The notes: generated from the letters alone by a model not told the origin. DNA of 64,000 bases from CBDBJR01 sp965206445 (GCA_965206445.1 CBDBJR010000002.1:2480001-2544000), one strand, 5' to 3'. Shown: positions 45,467 through 56,128, counted from the stretch's first letter. Numbers and translations: made by a program.

Positions 45467-47362
45467 ATGAATCACCGCTATACTGCCGCTGCAATTGAAG
45501 TCCTGACCGGGCTGGAACCGGTTCGCAAACGGCCCGGGATGTATACCCAGACCGAACGTCCAAACCACCTGGCGCACGAGGTCATCGACAACAGCGTGGA
45601 TGAAGTGCTGGCCGGGCACGCGGATTTGATTGAGGTCTGCCTGCATACCGACGGCTCGTTGAGCGTGGCCGACAACGGCCGCGGCATGCCGGTGGATATC
45701 CACCGCGAGCAGGGCATCAGCGGCGTCGAGCTGCTCCTGACCCGGCTGCACGCCGGCGGCAAATTTTCCTCGGACCACTACCGGTTTGCGGGCGGACTGC
45801 ACGGGGTCGGGGTATCGGTCGTCAACGCCCTGTCGCAGTGGCTGCACGTCTGGGTCAAACGCGACGGCGGACGCTACCGGATGGCGTTTGCCAACGGCGA
45901 CAAGCAATCCGAGCTCGAGCGCATCGGCAGCGTGAACCGCAACGACACCGGCACCCTGCTGCGGTTTTTACCCGACCCGCAGTTCTTTGACACAGCCGCA
46001 TTCAACCTGCCGCAAATCAAGCGCACCCTGCACGCCAAAGCGGTGCTGTGCCCCGGGTTGCAGCTTCGCCTGACCGACGAGAACAACGCCGACAACAATG
46101 CCGTCTGGCAATACGAAAAGGGGCTGGGCGAATACCTGAGTGCCGCGCTCGAGCAGGCGGAGTCGGTGCCGGTCGAGCCGTTCTGCGAGCAGCAGTCGAC
46201 CGACGACGGCGAGGTGCACTGGGCGGTTGCCTGGGTGGCGGACGGCGGCCCGTGCGTCACCGAAAGCTATGTCAACCTCATCCCCACCGGCCTCGGCGGC
46301 ACCCATGTCAACGGCTTTCGCAGCGGCCTCACCGAAGCGCTGCGGGAATTCTGCGAATTTCACACCCTGCTGCCGCGCACGCTCAAACTGGCGCCGGAGG
46401 ATGTGTGGAAAAGCTGCACCTATGTGTTATCGGTGCGCATCAAGGAGCCGCAGTTCAGCGGCCAGACCAAAGACCGGCTGTCGTCGCGTGAAACCGCCGG
46501 CCTGGTGCAGGCGGCGGTCAAGGATGCGTTCAGTCTGTGGTTGAACCGGCATATCGAGGTGGCGGAAAAAATCGCGCGCATCGTCATCGACCACGCCCAT
46601 CAGCGGCAGCGGGCCGGCCGGCACGTCAAACGCAAAAAAATCACCACCGGCCCGGCTCTGCCCGGCAAACTGGCGGATTGCAGCAGCGATGATCCGGAAT
46701 TGACCGAGTTATTTCTGGTCGAAGGCGATTCGGCCGGCGGGTCGGCAAAACAGGCGCGCGACCGCACTTTCCAGGCCATCCTGCCGCTGCGCGGGAAAAT
46801 TCTCAATACCTGGGAGGTCGATTCGGCCGAAGTCCTCGGCTCGCAGGAAGTGCACGATATTGCGGTGGCCCTCGGGGTTGACCCCGGCTCGACCGATTTG
46901 TCCGCCGTGCGCTATGGCCGGGTCTGCATTCTGGCCGATGCGGATTCGGACGGGGCACATATTGCCGCGCTGCTGTGCGCGCTGTTTATGCGGCATTTCC
47001 CGGCGTTGGTGGAAAACGAGCGCGTCTGCGTGGCCATGCCGCCGTTATATCGCATTGATGTGGCAAAACGGGTTTTTTATGCGCTCGATGACGGCGAGCG
47101 GGAACACATTCTCAAGCGCATCGAGCGCGAGAAAATTCCGGGCACAATCGCGGTGCAGCGCTTCAAGGGGCTGGGCGAGATGAACCCGCCGCAACTGCGC
47201 GAAACCACGATGAACCCGGCCACCCGGCGCCTGGTGCAGCTGCAACTCGGTCACAGCGGCGACACGTTCAAGATGATGGATATGCTGCTGGCAAAAAAGC
47301 GCGCCGCGGACAGAAAATCATGGATCACCCGCAAAGGCAATCAGGTCGAGCTTGACGGCTAA
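45467..47362 (+). CDS. parE: DNA topoisomerase IV subunit B
   Basis: A 631-residue ATPase subunit of topoisomerase IV, which decatenates replicated chromosomes with ParC (not here). The GHKL ATP-binding motifs are EVIDNSVDE, VADNGRGMPVDIH and GGLHGVGVSVVNALS; the TOPRIM part has LVEGDSAGGSAKQARDR and ADADSDGAHI. Length matches E. coli ParE (630), and the absence of the long GyrB insertion together with RKGNQVELDG at the end supports ParE over GyrB. It is convergent with hemL. Confidence 0.95.
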   Translation: MNHRYTAAAIEVLTGLEPVRKRPGMYTQTERPNHLAHEVIDNSVDEVLAGHADLIEVCLHTDGSLSVADNGRGMPVDIHREQGISGVELLLTRLHAGGKFSSDHYRFAGGLHGVGVSVVNALSQWLHVWVKRDGGRYRMAFANGDKQSELERIGSVNRNDTGTLLRFLPDPQFFDTAAFNLPQIKRTLHAKAVLCPGLQLRLTDENNADNNAVWQYEKGLGEYLSAALEQAESVPVEPFCEQQSTDDGEVHWAVAWVADGGPCVTESYVNLIPTGLGGTHVNGFRSGLTEALREFCEFHTLLPRTLKLAPEDVWKSCTYVLSVRIKEPQFSGQTKDRLSSRETAGLVQAAVKDAFSLWLNRHIEVAEKIARIVIDHAHQRQRAGRHVKRKKITTGPALPGKLADCSSDDPELTELFLVEGDSAGGSAKQARDRTFQAILPLRGKILNTWEVDSAEVLGSQEVHDIAVALGVDPGSTDLSAVRYGRVCILADADSDGAHIAALLCALFMRHFPALVENERVCVAMPPLYRIDVAKRVFYALDDGEREHILKRIEREKIPGTIAVQRFKGLGEMNPPQLRETTMNPATRRLVQLQLGHSGDTFKMMDMLLAKKRAADRKSWITRKGNQVELDG

Positions 47363-47383
47363 GCGGCCGCCCGCCGGGGCGTG

Positions 47384-48670
<1,287 letters not shown>

Positions 48671-48834
48671 GGATTTCACCTCGATCAATTCAGTTCACCC
48701 GACGGCATTAAAGGATGGTGCACCCGCATGGACGGGCACTTCGCCGAGCGCTTCGCCCCGGCTGCTGATGCCGTGCGGGCGTGCATTGCACGGCCAACCT
48801 GCAATCAGGCGGCTGACGCCGCCGGGCAGCGCGA

Positions 48835-49035
48835 TCAGCGTTTGTATCTGGCCTGGAATTTACTGATCCGACCGGCCGTATCGACCAGCTTTTGTTTGCC
48901 GGTATAAAACGCATGGCAGGCCGAACACACCTCGACCTGCAGATCGTCCTTCAGCGTGGATTTGGTGATAAAGCGGTTACCGCAGACACACGCCACGTTG
49001 AGATCGTGATAGTCTGGATGGATACCTGATTTCAT
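48835..49035 (-). CDS. rpmE: 50S ribosomal protein L31
   Basis: A 66-residue ribosomal protein of the zinc-binding (C+) type: Cys16-x-Cys18 in ACVCGNRF and Cys37-x2-Cys40 in VCSACHAFYTGKQKLVDTAGR. Length and motif order match E. coli L31. It stands alone between hemL and the FAH-family gene, on the same strand. Confidence 0.95.
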   Translation of the reverse strand: MKSGIHPDYHDLNVACVCGNRFITKSTLKDDLQVEVCSACHAFYTGKQKLVDTAGRISKFQARYKR

Positions 49036-49196
49036 AGCATACTCGCGGGCAATTGGGCGACCGAGCGGATCGACCGGGTGGCAAAAACGGGAGCGCTATC
49101 TTATTGCAAAACCCCGATCGGATCAAGACCACGCGTTAACCGTGTGGATGCAAGCAACGCGGCTTGCAGGCCGCTGCCGGGTTGGTAGATTTCGAC

Positions 49197-49886
49197 TCAG
49201 ACCACTGTGCAGCGCAAGTCGCCGATGTCATCGATATGCCCTTCGAGCACATCGCCGCGTTTGACCGGACCGACACCGGCGGGCGTCCCGGACAGAATCA
49301 CGTCTCCCGGCGCGAGGGTGAACAGCCCGGACAGGTGGGCAACCATCTCCGGTACTTTCCATATCATCTGGTTCAGGTCGCCCTGCTGGCAAATTTTTCC
49401 GTTCCGCTTGAGCCAGATCGCACCCGCCGTCGGATGGCCGATTTCACTGGTCGGCACCAGATCGGAGGCGGGAGCGGAATGCTCAAACGCCTTACCGATT
49501 TCCCATGGACGCCCGGCTTGCTTGCAGGCACCCTGCAGATCGCGGCGCGTCATGTCAAGGGCCACGCCATATCCCCAGATGCAATCCAATGCGGATTCGA
49601 GCGGAATATTGCGACCGCCCTGGTACAAAGCGACCATCATTTCGATTTCATGGTGCACATCGCCGGACTTGTCAGGATAAGGGAAGTCGGCGCCACCGCT
49701 CAAAAGGTTGTCGGGGTTTTTTTGGAAAAAGAACGGCTCTTCCCGCTCCGGGTCGCCGCCCATTTCGATGCTGTGGGCAGCGTAGTTGCGGCCAACACAG
49801 TAAACGCGGCGCACTGGAAAGCGCTGATCGGAGCCGCGCACCGGCAGACTGGCCGGTACAGCCGGAGCAATGATGTATTTTGTCAT
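49197..49886 (-). CDS. Fumarylacetoacetate hydrolase-family protein
   Basis: A 229-residue single-domain FAH-fold enzyme. It has VYCVGRNYAAHSIEMG, PFFFQKNPDNLL, metal ligands in VHHEIEMMVAL and WGYGVALDMTRRDLQ, and the C-terminal VILSGTPAGVGPVKRGD. Family members hydrolyse or decarboxylate acylpyruvates, for example fumarylpyruvate or oxaloacetate; the substrate is not evident. The start at 49886 has GGAG 6 bases upstream, better than the in-frame codon at 49913. No aromatic-degradation gene is next to it. Confidence 0.87.
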   Translation of the reverse strand: MTKYIIAPAVPASLPVRGSDQRFPVRRVYCVGRNYAAHSIEMGGDPEREEPFFFQKNPDNLLSGGADFPYPDKSGDVHHEIEMMVALYQGGRNIPLESALDCIWGYGVALDMTRRDLQGACKQAGRPWEIGKAFEHSAPASDLVPTSEIGHPTAGAIWLKRNGKICQQGDLNQMIWKVPEMVAHLSGLFTLAPGDVILSGTPAGVGPVKRGDVLEGHIDDIGDLRCTVV

Positions 49887-50095
49887 TCGTGTCTCCAACG
49901 ACCAGTGGGGCATGATTGCCTATCGGGTGTCGATAGAACAGCGCCCGGCGGTGGTTGAGCACAGAACCCGGGGCATCGGTGCGGCGCCGGTCAGGACTGG
50001 CCCCGATAAACCGGGCGCGCAATCCGAACCGCAACAGCAGCCGGGGTTCGGTGGCGGACGCGCCCCGGCGGACGCGCGGCGCCCGGCTTCGCGTG

Positions 50096-52177
50096 TTACC
50101 GGGCCTGACGGTTTTCGACTTCCTTGATGACGACGTCGGCGATATTTTTCGGGCACGGCAGATAGTGGGAGAATTCCATCGAGAACTGCCCGCGGCCCGA
50201 GGTCATCGTGCGCAGGTCGCCGATATAGCCGAACATCTCGCCCAGCGGCACATCCGCTTTGATGCGCACGCCCATCGCGTCGGTGTCCTGCGCCCGGATC
50301 ATGCCGCGGCGGCGATTGAGATCGCCGATCACATCGCCGACGTGGCCCTCCGGGGTGAACGCATCGACTTTCATAATCGGCTCGAGCAATTGCGGGCCGG
50401 TCTTGATCATGGATTGTCGGTAGGCCGATTTGGCGGCGATCTCAAACGCCACTGCGGACGAATCAACCGCATGAAACGCGCCGTCCAGCAGCGTCACCTT
50501 GACATCCAGACACGGATATCCGGCCAGGATGCCGACCTGCATCATGTCCTTGAAGCCCTTGTCAATCGCCTGCCAGAATTCACGCGGCACATTGCCGCCG
50601 GTGACTTTCGACGCGAACTGATAGCCGGAGCCGGTTTCGCCCGGCTCGATAACGTAGTCGATTTTGGCAAACTGCCCCGAGCCGCCGGTTTGCTTCTTGT
50701 GGGTGTAGGTGTCCTCGACCCGCCGGGTAATGGTTTCCCGGTAGGCGACCTGCGGTTTGCCGACCACGACCTCAACGCCGTGGGTGCGCTTCAGGATATC
50801 GACCTTGATATCGAGGTGCAGCTCGCCCATGCCCTTGAGTATGATTTCGCCGCTGTCCCGGTCGGTTTCAACATGAAACGAGGGGTCCTCGGAAATCATT
50901 TTACCGAGCGCGATGCCCAGTTTCTCCGACGCGGTTTTGTCTTTCGGCGACGCCGACATGAAAATAACCGGGTCGGGAAACACCATCGGCTCCAGCGTCG
51001 CCGGCTGTTTCGGGTCGCACAGGGTATGGCCGGTCTGCACACTTTTCATCCCCAGCACGGCGACAATGTCGCCCGCCTGAGCGGCCGCCAGCTCCTGACG
51101 GGAATTGGCGTGCATCTGCACAATTCGGCCGATGCGCTCGGTCTTGCCGGTGGTGGTATTGAGCACCATCGTGCCCTTCTCCAGGCGGCCCGAGTACATG
51201 CGGATAAACGTCAGCGCGCCAAACCGGTCATCCATAATCTTGAAGGCCAGCGCACGCAGCGGCTTATTTGCATCGACGAGGGCGAACTGGCCGGTTTCGA
51301 TGCCGTTCAAATCGACCTCCGGCTGCGGCTTGACTTCCGTCGGGCTGGGCAGGTAATCGACCACGGCATCCAACACCAGCTGGACGCCCTTGTTCTTGAA
51401 CGCCGAACCGCACAGGGTCGGGAAGAAATCCAGGCCAATCGTGCCTTTGCGAATACAGGCTTTGATGGTGTCGATATCCGGCTGCTCGCCGTCGAGGTAT
51501 TTTTCCATCGCCACGTCGTCCTGCTCCAGCACCGTTTCCACCAGCTGCTCGCGGTATTCTTCCACCCGCTGCTGCATATCCGCCGGCACGTCGTCGAGAT
51601 GATAGTTCATCGGGTCGCTCGAGCCGTCCCAGATCCAGGCCTTGCGGGTCACCAGATCGACCACGCCGGAAAAGGCGTCTTCGATCCCGATCGGCAGCGT
51701 CAGCACCAGCGGCTCGGCGGCGAGAATGCTTTTAATCTGGGCCAGGACGCGGTAAAAATCCGCCCCGACGCGGTCCAGCTTGTTGACAAAGATGATGCGC
51801 GCCACTTCGGAGTCGTTGGCATAACGCCAGTTGGTTTCCGACTGCGGCTCAACCCCGCCCGAGCCGCAGAAGACGCCGATGCCGCCGTCCAGCACCTTCA
51901 ACGATCGGTACACCTCGATAGTAAAGTCGACATGGCCGGGGGTGTCGATAATATTCAGGCGATGCTCCGCCCATTCGCAGCTGGTGGCCGCGGACTGAAT
52001 GGTAATGCCGCGTTCGCGCTCCTGATCCATGAAGTCGGTCGTCGCCTCGCCGTCGTGTACTTCGCCGATTTTATGGATTTTCCCGGTCAAGCTGAGAATG
52101 CGTTCGGTGGTGGTGGTTTTGCCCGCATCAACGTGGGCGAATATCCCGATATTTCGGTATCTTGACAGGTCGGTCAT
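50096..52177 (-). CDS. Elongation factor G 2 (second EF-G type)
   Basis: A 693-residue translational GTPase with all EF-G domains: G1 AHVDAGKTTT, G2 RGITIQSAA, G3 DTPGHVDFTIEV, G4 NKLDRVGADF and domain IV KKQTGGSGQFA. The segment after G3 reads VFCGSGGVEPQSETNWRYAN, where canonical FusA has VFDAVAGVEPQSETVWRQ-like sequence. This and the overall pattern match the EF-G 2 type known beside FusA in gammaproteobacteria such as Vibrio and Shewanella. Its isolated position, away from rpsL-rpsG-tufA, agrees. Whether it works in translocation, ribosome recycling or stress is not known from sequence. Confidence 0.9.
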   Translation of the reverse strand: MTDLSRYRNIGIFAHVDAGKTTTTERILSLTGKIHKIGEVHDGEATTDFMDQERERGITIQSAATSCEWAEHRLNIIDTPGHVDFTIEVYRSLKVLDGGIGVFCGSGGVEPQSETNWRYANDSEVARIIFVNKLDRVGADFYRVLAQIKSILAAEPLVLTLPIGIEDAFSGVVDLVTRKAWIWDGSSDPMNYHLDDVPADMQQRVEEYREQLVETVLEQDDVAMEKYLDGEQPDIDTIKACIRKGTIGLDFFPTLCGSAFKNKGVQLVLDAVVDYLPSPTEVKPQPEVDLNGIETGQFALVDANKPLRALAFKIMDDRFGALTFIRMYSGRLEKGTMVLNTTTGKTERIGRIVQMHANSRQELAAAQAGDIVAVLGMKSVQTGHTLCDPKQPATLEPMVFPDPVIFMSASPKDKTASEKLGIALGKMISEDPSFHVETDRDSGEIILKGMGELHLDIKVDILKRTHGVEVVVGKPQVAYRETITRRVEDTYTHKKQTGGSGQFAKIDYVIEPGETGSGYQFASKVTGGNVPREFWQAIDKGFKDMMQVGILAGYPCLDVKVTLLDGAFHAVDSSAVAFEIAAKSAYRQSMIKTGPQLLEPIMKVDAFTPEGHVGDVIGDLNRRRGMIRAQDTDAMGVRIKADVPLGEMFGYIGDLRTMTSGRGQFSMEFSHYLPCPKNIADVVIKEVENRQAR

Positions 52178-52427
52178 GAGGTCAATTTATGGATTTGAAG
52201 GTATACTGATGAAAAAATCATCCCGTGCTCCGGTGCGGCTTTTAGCGTCCTCGGAAAGGCGCGAGATGATACAGCAATCAGCGCCAAAAAACAGGCCGAC
52301 AGGCCGGAAAATACACTGCAAACGGCAAATTGGCATACCAGACGCGTACATCACCGGCGTAAACCGCCGCCGCCGCCTGTCTGCCAATGGGCAGGCGCCC
52401 GTGAGCAGGCGTCAATGCGTAGCGCCA

Positions 52428-52469
52428 ATGAGTAGATGCCAATGAGTAGACGCCAATGAGTAGACGTGT
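52428..52469. repeat. 14-bp x3 repeat carrying three start codons
   Basis: The unit ATGAGTAGACGCCA (with one variant) places ATGs at 52428, 52442 and 52456. The first two open five-codon frames (MSRCQ, MSRRQ) that end in the TGA of the next ATGA; only the third leads into the DUF6164 gene. A degenerate fourth copy lies just upstream. Confidence 0.85.
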
Positions 52470-52776
52470 CTTCGATACCTATCACGCTTCGGCAGAGGAG
52501 ATTGCCGGTGTCAAGCAAGCGCTCGACGCCGACGGCATCGCATACTACGAAACCCACAAAGGCATCTGGGGGGTCGGCTCGGCGGCCATCTGGTTGCCAG
52601 ACGCCGGCGATTACCCGGCTGCGCGTCGGGCGATTGCCGAATTTCAACAGCAGTGGCGCCGTCAGGTGCGCGCGCACCCGCCACCGACCGGCATCTACTG
52701 GCCGCGGCTGCCGCTGCTGCTGCTGGTCGCCGGGCTGGTGCTGTATCTCAACCTGTATTGGTTTTTTATTGATTGA
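52456..52776 (+). CDS. DUF6164 family membrane protein
   Basis: A 106-residue protein. The N-terminal part (ASAEEIAGVKQALDADGIAYYETHKGIWGVGSAAIWL) is the DUF6164 pattern, reminiscent of DUF2007-type signal-receiving folds. The C-terminus has one strong transmembrane helix (LPLLLLVAGLVLYLNLYWFF). The function is unknown. The start region is a 14-bp tandem repeat with two abortive mini-frames before it, which may lower or tune translation. Confidence 0.8.
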   Translation: MSRRVFDTYHASAEEIAGVKQALDADGIAYYETHKGIWGVGSAAIWLPDAGDYPAARRAIAEFQQQWRRQVRAHPPPTGIYWPRLPLLLLVAGLVLYLNLYWFFID

Positions 52777-52793
52777 GCCTGCGGCCGGCGCAA

Positions 52794-53120
52794 TCAATCG
52801 CGCCGCCGCTCGGACGCCATGCCGCCCAGACAGGCGGGCGAGCTCAGCCGGGCCGGGTCGGTTTGCCGCCATTCGTCCGGCGTCAGCGTATGCAGGGCCA
52901 GCGCATGCACGCCGGCTGCGAGCTCGGCGGATAACAGCGCGTTTATCATGCGGTGCCGGGCCAGCAGGCCCTGCCCCACAAACCGCTCCGACACGACGAT
53001 GACCTTGAAATGCGACTCGGCGCCGGGCGCGACATTGTGCTGATTGCTTTCGTTGATTACCTGTACATGCGTCGGCGCCAGCTGGTTTAGTCTGGCGGCA
53101 ATGCGAAGCTGGGTTGACAT
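52794..53120 (-). CDS. BolA family protein
   Basis: A 108-residue BolA-fold protein. It shows QVINESNQHNVAPGAESHFKVIVVSERFVGQGLLARHRMINALLS, in which the conserved His and the RHR segment are the BolA signature, then the HALALHTLTPDEW end. BolA proteins act with monothiol glutaredoxins in Fe-S metabolism and in stress morphology control. The start at 53120 (MSTQLRIAARL) fits the family; the frame is open to 53189. It is convergent with the DUF6164 gene. Confidence 0.9.
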   Translation of the reverse strand: MSTQLRIAARLNQLAPTHVQVINESNQHNVAPGAESHFKVIVVSERFVGQGLLARHRMINALLSAELAAGVHALALHTLTPDEWRQTDPARLSSPACLGGMASERRRD

Positions 53121-53226
53121 GGCAAAATGACCTGCGCGTTCGATATTGACAGTGCTCTGTAGCGTAAGCCCGGTCAACGTCGGTTTCAAGTGTTTTTAAG
53201 CGGCGCAGCGGTTGCCGCCGCCCGAA

Positions 53227-54165
53227 TCAGACCGGCGCCGGCGCCGGATGCACTGCGGTGCTGCGCCGGCGTGCGACCAGGGTTTCCCGGTGAATGGTAT
53301 ATAGGCCACTGCTCAGGATGATGCCGACGCCAAGCAGGGTCAGCCGACTGGGCACCTCAGACCAGACCAGATACCCCAATATGCCGCCGAGCACAATCGA
53401 CAGATATTTGAGCGGCGAAATCAGGCCGACCTCGGCATAGCGAAAACTCTGCGTCATCGCGTATTGTGCGATGCCGCCCACCAGCCCGACGCCCATCAAC
53501 AGCAGCAGACCGAACCGGTCGGGCGTTTTCCAGCCAAGCAGCCAGCAGGCCGTACCGGCCAGCACAACACCGCTGGCGGTAAAATAAAACGTAATGCTGA
53601 CCGGGTGTTCGGTGCGGCTCAATTTGCGAATCAGATTGGTTGTCAGGCCGACCAGTATCGCCGCCGCCAACATATAGACCCCGCCTTGACTAAACACCTC
53701 ACCCCCCGGCCGGGCGACGATCAACGCGCCCATCAACCCGGCCAGCACCGCGCTCCAGCGTCTGACGCCGACCCGTTCGCCCAGCAGGGGAACGGAAAAT
53801 GCCACGGCCAGCAACGGGGCGGTATAAAAAACCGAGGCGGCGTCGGCCAGCTGCATCACGGAAAAGCCGTGAAAGGCGCACCCCATGGCGCTGACGCCGA
53901 GCAGTGAGCGCAGCAGGTGCAGGCCCGGCCGGCGGCTTTTCAGGACCGGGAGGCCGCCCGCCTGGTGCAAAAACACCAGAATCGGCAGTAGCGCCACGGT
54001 ACAGCGAAAAAACATGATTTGCTGTACCGGATAATCCGCACCCAGCCATTTCACGCCCGCATCCATCAGCGAAAACAGCATAATCGCCCACAATGCGGCG
54101 GCCACGCCGAGCGCCGGATTATCATGCGACCAGGCCGGTACGGCCGAAGGGGAGGTAATCGTCAT
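53227..54165 (-). CDS. DMT superfamily (EamA) transporter
   Basis: A 312-residue membrane protein with about ten hydrophobic helices arranged as two EamA repeats, first ALWAIMLFSLMDAGVKWLG..., second GGVYMLAAAILVGLTTNLIRKLS. The motifs FYTAPLLAVAFSVPLLGERVG and SPLKYLSIVLGGILGYLVW are typical of drug/metabolite exporters. The substrate is unknown. It is divergent from the aromatic aminotransferase gene. Confidence 0.88.
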   Translation of the reverse strand: MTITSPSAVPAWSHDNPALGVAAALWAIMLFSLMDAGVKWLGADYPVQQIMFFRCTVALLPILVFLHQAGGLPVLKSRRPGLHLLRSLLGVSAMGCAFHGFSVMQLADAASVFYTAPLLAVAFSVPLLGERVGVRRWSAVLAGLMGALIVARPGGEVFSQGGVYMLAAAILVGLTTNLIRKLSRTEHPVSITFYFTASGVVLAGTACWLLGWKTPDRFGLLLLMGVGLVGGIAQYAMTQSFRYAEVGLISPLKYLSIVLGGILGYLVWSEVPSRLTLLGVGIILSSGLYTIHRETLVARRRSTAVHPAPAPV

Positions 54166-54547
54166 TGTTTAACGCCGCAAAGCGGCACCATTATGCCTGT
54201 TTTTCACGCTGGAACCGGCCGCCGGCGGGCAGCAAAGACCCCGGCTGGTGTACCACCCCGCAGAGTTAACCAATCAGTATCCGCTATCGCCCGCCAGCGG
54301 TCAAGCGCAGGTACCGGGCTGGCGCCGCGCCGCTGCGGCCTGCAAACTCCGATACAATTCGGCTTCCAACAACTGCCGCAGTGCCAAAGGTATTGGACTC
54401 ATACATTTACTGTACTTTTACATTTACCGTACTTTTACATTTACCGTACTTTTACATTTACTGTACTTTGATGCGATTTTTTGTCATCATTCGCACTGGA
54501 AAAATATCTTTCAACCGTACACACACTCATCTTATAGGCCAAACGAC
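54166..54547. other. Divergent intergenic region with a 17-bp x4 array
   Basis: No supported gene in 382 bases. The left part is GC-rich without obvious features. The array at 54403-54470 is followed by an AT-rich stretch up to the aminotransferase start at 54548. The region probably contains promoters for both flanking genes. Confidence 0.55.
54403..54470. repeat. Four tandem 17-bp direct repeats upstream of the aromatic aminotransferase
   Basis: The unit ACATTTAC(T/C)GTACTTTT occurs exactly four times with no gap. On the minus strand each unit presents TGTAAA, a half-site of TyrR-type operators (TGTAAA-N6-TTTACA), but no complete symmetric box is formed. It may be an iterated regulator site. 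Confidence 0.8.
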
Positions 54548-55735
54548 ATGTTTCAACAATTCGAACCCACGCCGGAAGACCCGATTATCAAGCTGATTGG
54601 GCTGTGCCGGGCCGACCCGCGGGAGCATAAAATCGACGTCGGGGTGGGCGTATTCAAAGACGCCAACGGCCACACGCCGATTATGCGCGCGGTCAAACAG
54701 GCCGAGGCCGCGCTGCATCAGCAGCAACAATCCAAAGCCTATGTCGGTCTGGCGGGGGATGAAAAGTTCAACGCGGCGATGGCCGGGCTGGTGTTTGGCG
54801 ATAGCCGGTCCATCGATCGCGTTCGCGCCGTGCAGGCGCCCGGCGGGTGCGGGGCGCTGAGTCTGCTGTTCGGTCTGCTGGCGCGCATCGCCGAGGGCAA
54901 GACCTGCTGGGTAAGCGATCCGACCTGGGGCAACCATTATCCGATTTTGCGCCAGAGCCGATTCAAGGTGGACACCTATCCGTATTTCAATCGGCAGAGC
55001 AAAACCGTTGATGAGGAGGCGGTGCTGGCCGGGCTCAGCCGCCTGGGCAAGCAGGACATCGTGCTGCTGCACGCCTGCTGCCACAACCCCACCGGCGCCG
55101 AACTGAGCCCGGCGGCATGGGACGAGATCGCCCGCCTCAGCGCCAAAAACGGCTTTCTGCCCTTTTTCGATCTGGCCTATCAGGGTTTCGGCGACGACTT
55201 GCAGCAGGACGTCTACAGCATCCGCAAAATGGCCGAATCGGTCGAGTCGATGCTGGTCGCCACCTCCTGTTCCAAAAACTTCGGCCTGTATCGCGACCGG
55301 GTGGGCTGCGCGATGCTCATGGCCAACACGCCGACAGCGGCCGACATTACCCGCACGCATACGCTCAGCGTTGCCCGCAGCGTCTACTCCATGCCGCCCG
55401 ATCATGGCGCCGCCATCGTCGGCATGATTTTGAATGACGCCGCTTTGCGGGCCGAATGGGAGGGCGAGCTGACCGAGATGCGCCAGCGCATATTGACGCT
55501 GCGCCAACAGCTGAGCGATCGGTTGCGGGACAAAACCGGCGATTCGAAATGGGATTTTATTGCCGACCACCGTGGCATGTTCTCCACGCTGATGCTGGAG
55601 CAGGAGCAGACAAAACGGCTGATCGACGAGTACGCGATTTATGTGGTGACCGGCGGGCGCATCAATATTGCCGGGCTGCGCAACGACCGACAGCTAAACC
55701 GTTTTGCCGACGCCCTGCTGACCGTTACCGGTTGA
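54548..55735 (+). CDS. Aspartate/aromatic amino acid aminotransferase (class I)
   Basis: A 395-residue PLP aminotransferase of the AspC/TyrB type. It has DPIIKLIGLCRADPREHKIDVGVGVFKD, the PSGGCGALSL-like region APGGCGALSL, HACCHNPTGAELSP, FDLAYQGFGDDL and the PLP lysine in ATSCSKNFGLYRDRVG, then GRINIAGL. These enzymes exchange amino groups among aspartate, tyrosine, phenylalanine and 2-oxoglutarate. The start at 54548 is chosen from family similarity; the frame is open upstream through the 17-bp array. A role in aromatic amino acid synthesis would fit a TyrR-like control region, but this is not proven. Confidence 0.9.
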   Translation: MFQQFEPTPEDPIIKLIGLCRADPREHKIDVGVGVFKDANGHTPIMRAVKQAEAALHQQQQSKAYVGLAGDEKFNAAMAGLVFGDSRSIDRVRAVQAPGGCGALSLLFGLLARIAEGKTCWVSDPTWGNHYPILRQSRFKVDTYPYFNRQSKTVDEEAVLAGLSRLGKQDIVLLHACCHNPTGAELSPAAWDEIARLSAKNGFLPFFDLAYQGFGDDLQQDVYSIRKMAESVESMLVATSCSKNFGLYRDRVGCAMLMANTPTAADITRTHTLSVARSVYSMPPDHGAAIVGMILNDAALRAEWEGELTEMRQRILTLRQQLSDRLRDKTGDSKWDFIADHRGMFSTLMLEQEQTKRLIDEYAIYVVTGGRINIAGLRNDRQLNRFADALLTVTG

Positions 55736-55795
55736 GTCGCCGATATTCGCCATCGCCGACCCCAGCAACCCTTAGCCATCGCGGAAGATCAGCCA

Positions 55796-56128
55796 GTGGC
55801 CACTCTAATCAAAAACGCGAAATTTCAAATCGGTCAAATCGTACGCCATAAAATACATGATTTTCGGGGCCTCATCTATGATATCGACCCCGAATTCAAC
55901 AATACCGAAGAGTGGTACCTGTCGATTCCGGAAAAACTGCGGCCAGCCAAAAAGCAGCCGTTTTATTATCTGTTTGCGGAAAATGCCGAAAACCGGTATG
56001 AAGCCTACGTGTCGGAGCAGAATCTGATAGAGGATAGTTCAGGCGAGCCGCTGCATCACCCAAAAATCGACACCCTGTTCGTCCGTGAACCCAGCGGGGT
56101 CTACCGGGTAAAAAAGGGTTCAAACTGA
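55796..56128 (+). CDS. hspQ: Heat shock protein HspQ
   Basis: A 110-residue protein with the YccV/HspQ fold: AKFQIGQIVRHKIHDFRGLIYDIDPEFNNTEEWY, KQPFYYLFAEN, YVSEQNLIEDSSGEPLHHP. In E. coli HspQ binds hemimethylated DNA and specifies Lon substrates. The start is a GTG at 55796 directly followed by ATLIKNAKF. It lies 60 bases after the aminotransferase on the same strand. Confidence 0.93.
   Translation: MATLIKNAKFQIGQIVRHKIHDFRGLIYDIDPEFNNTEEWYLSIPEKLRPAKKQPFYYLFAENAENRYEAYVSEQNLIEDSSGEPLHHPKIDTLFVREPSGVYRVKKGSN

Noticed and set aside
49955..52165. 736-codon open frame on the plus strand, opposite EF-G 2
   Set aside because: Antisense shadow of a clearly conserved gene; no recognisable motif, no ribosome binding site.
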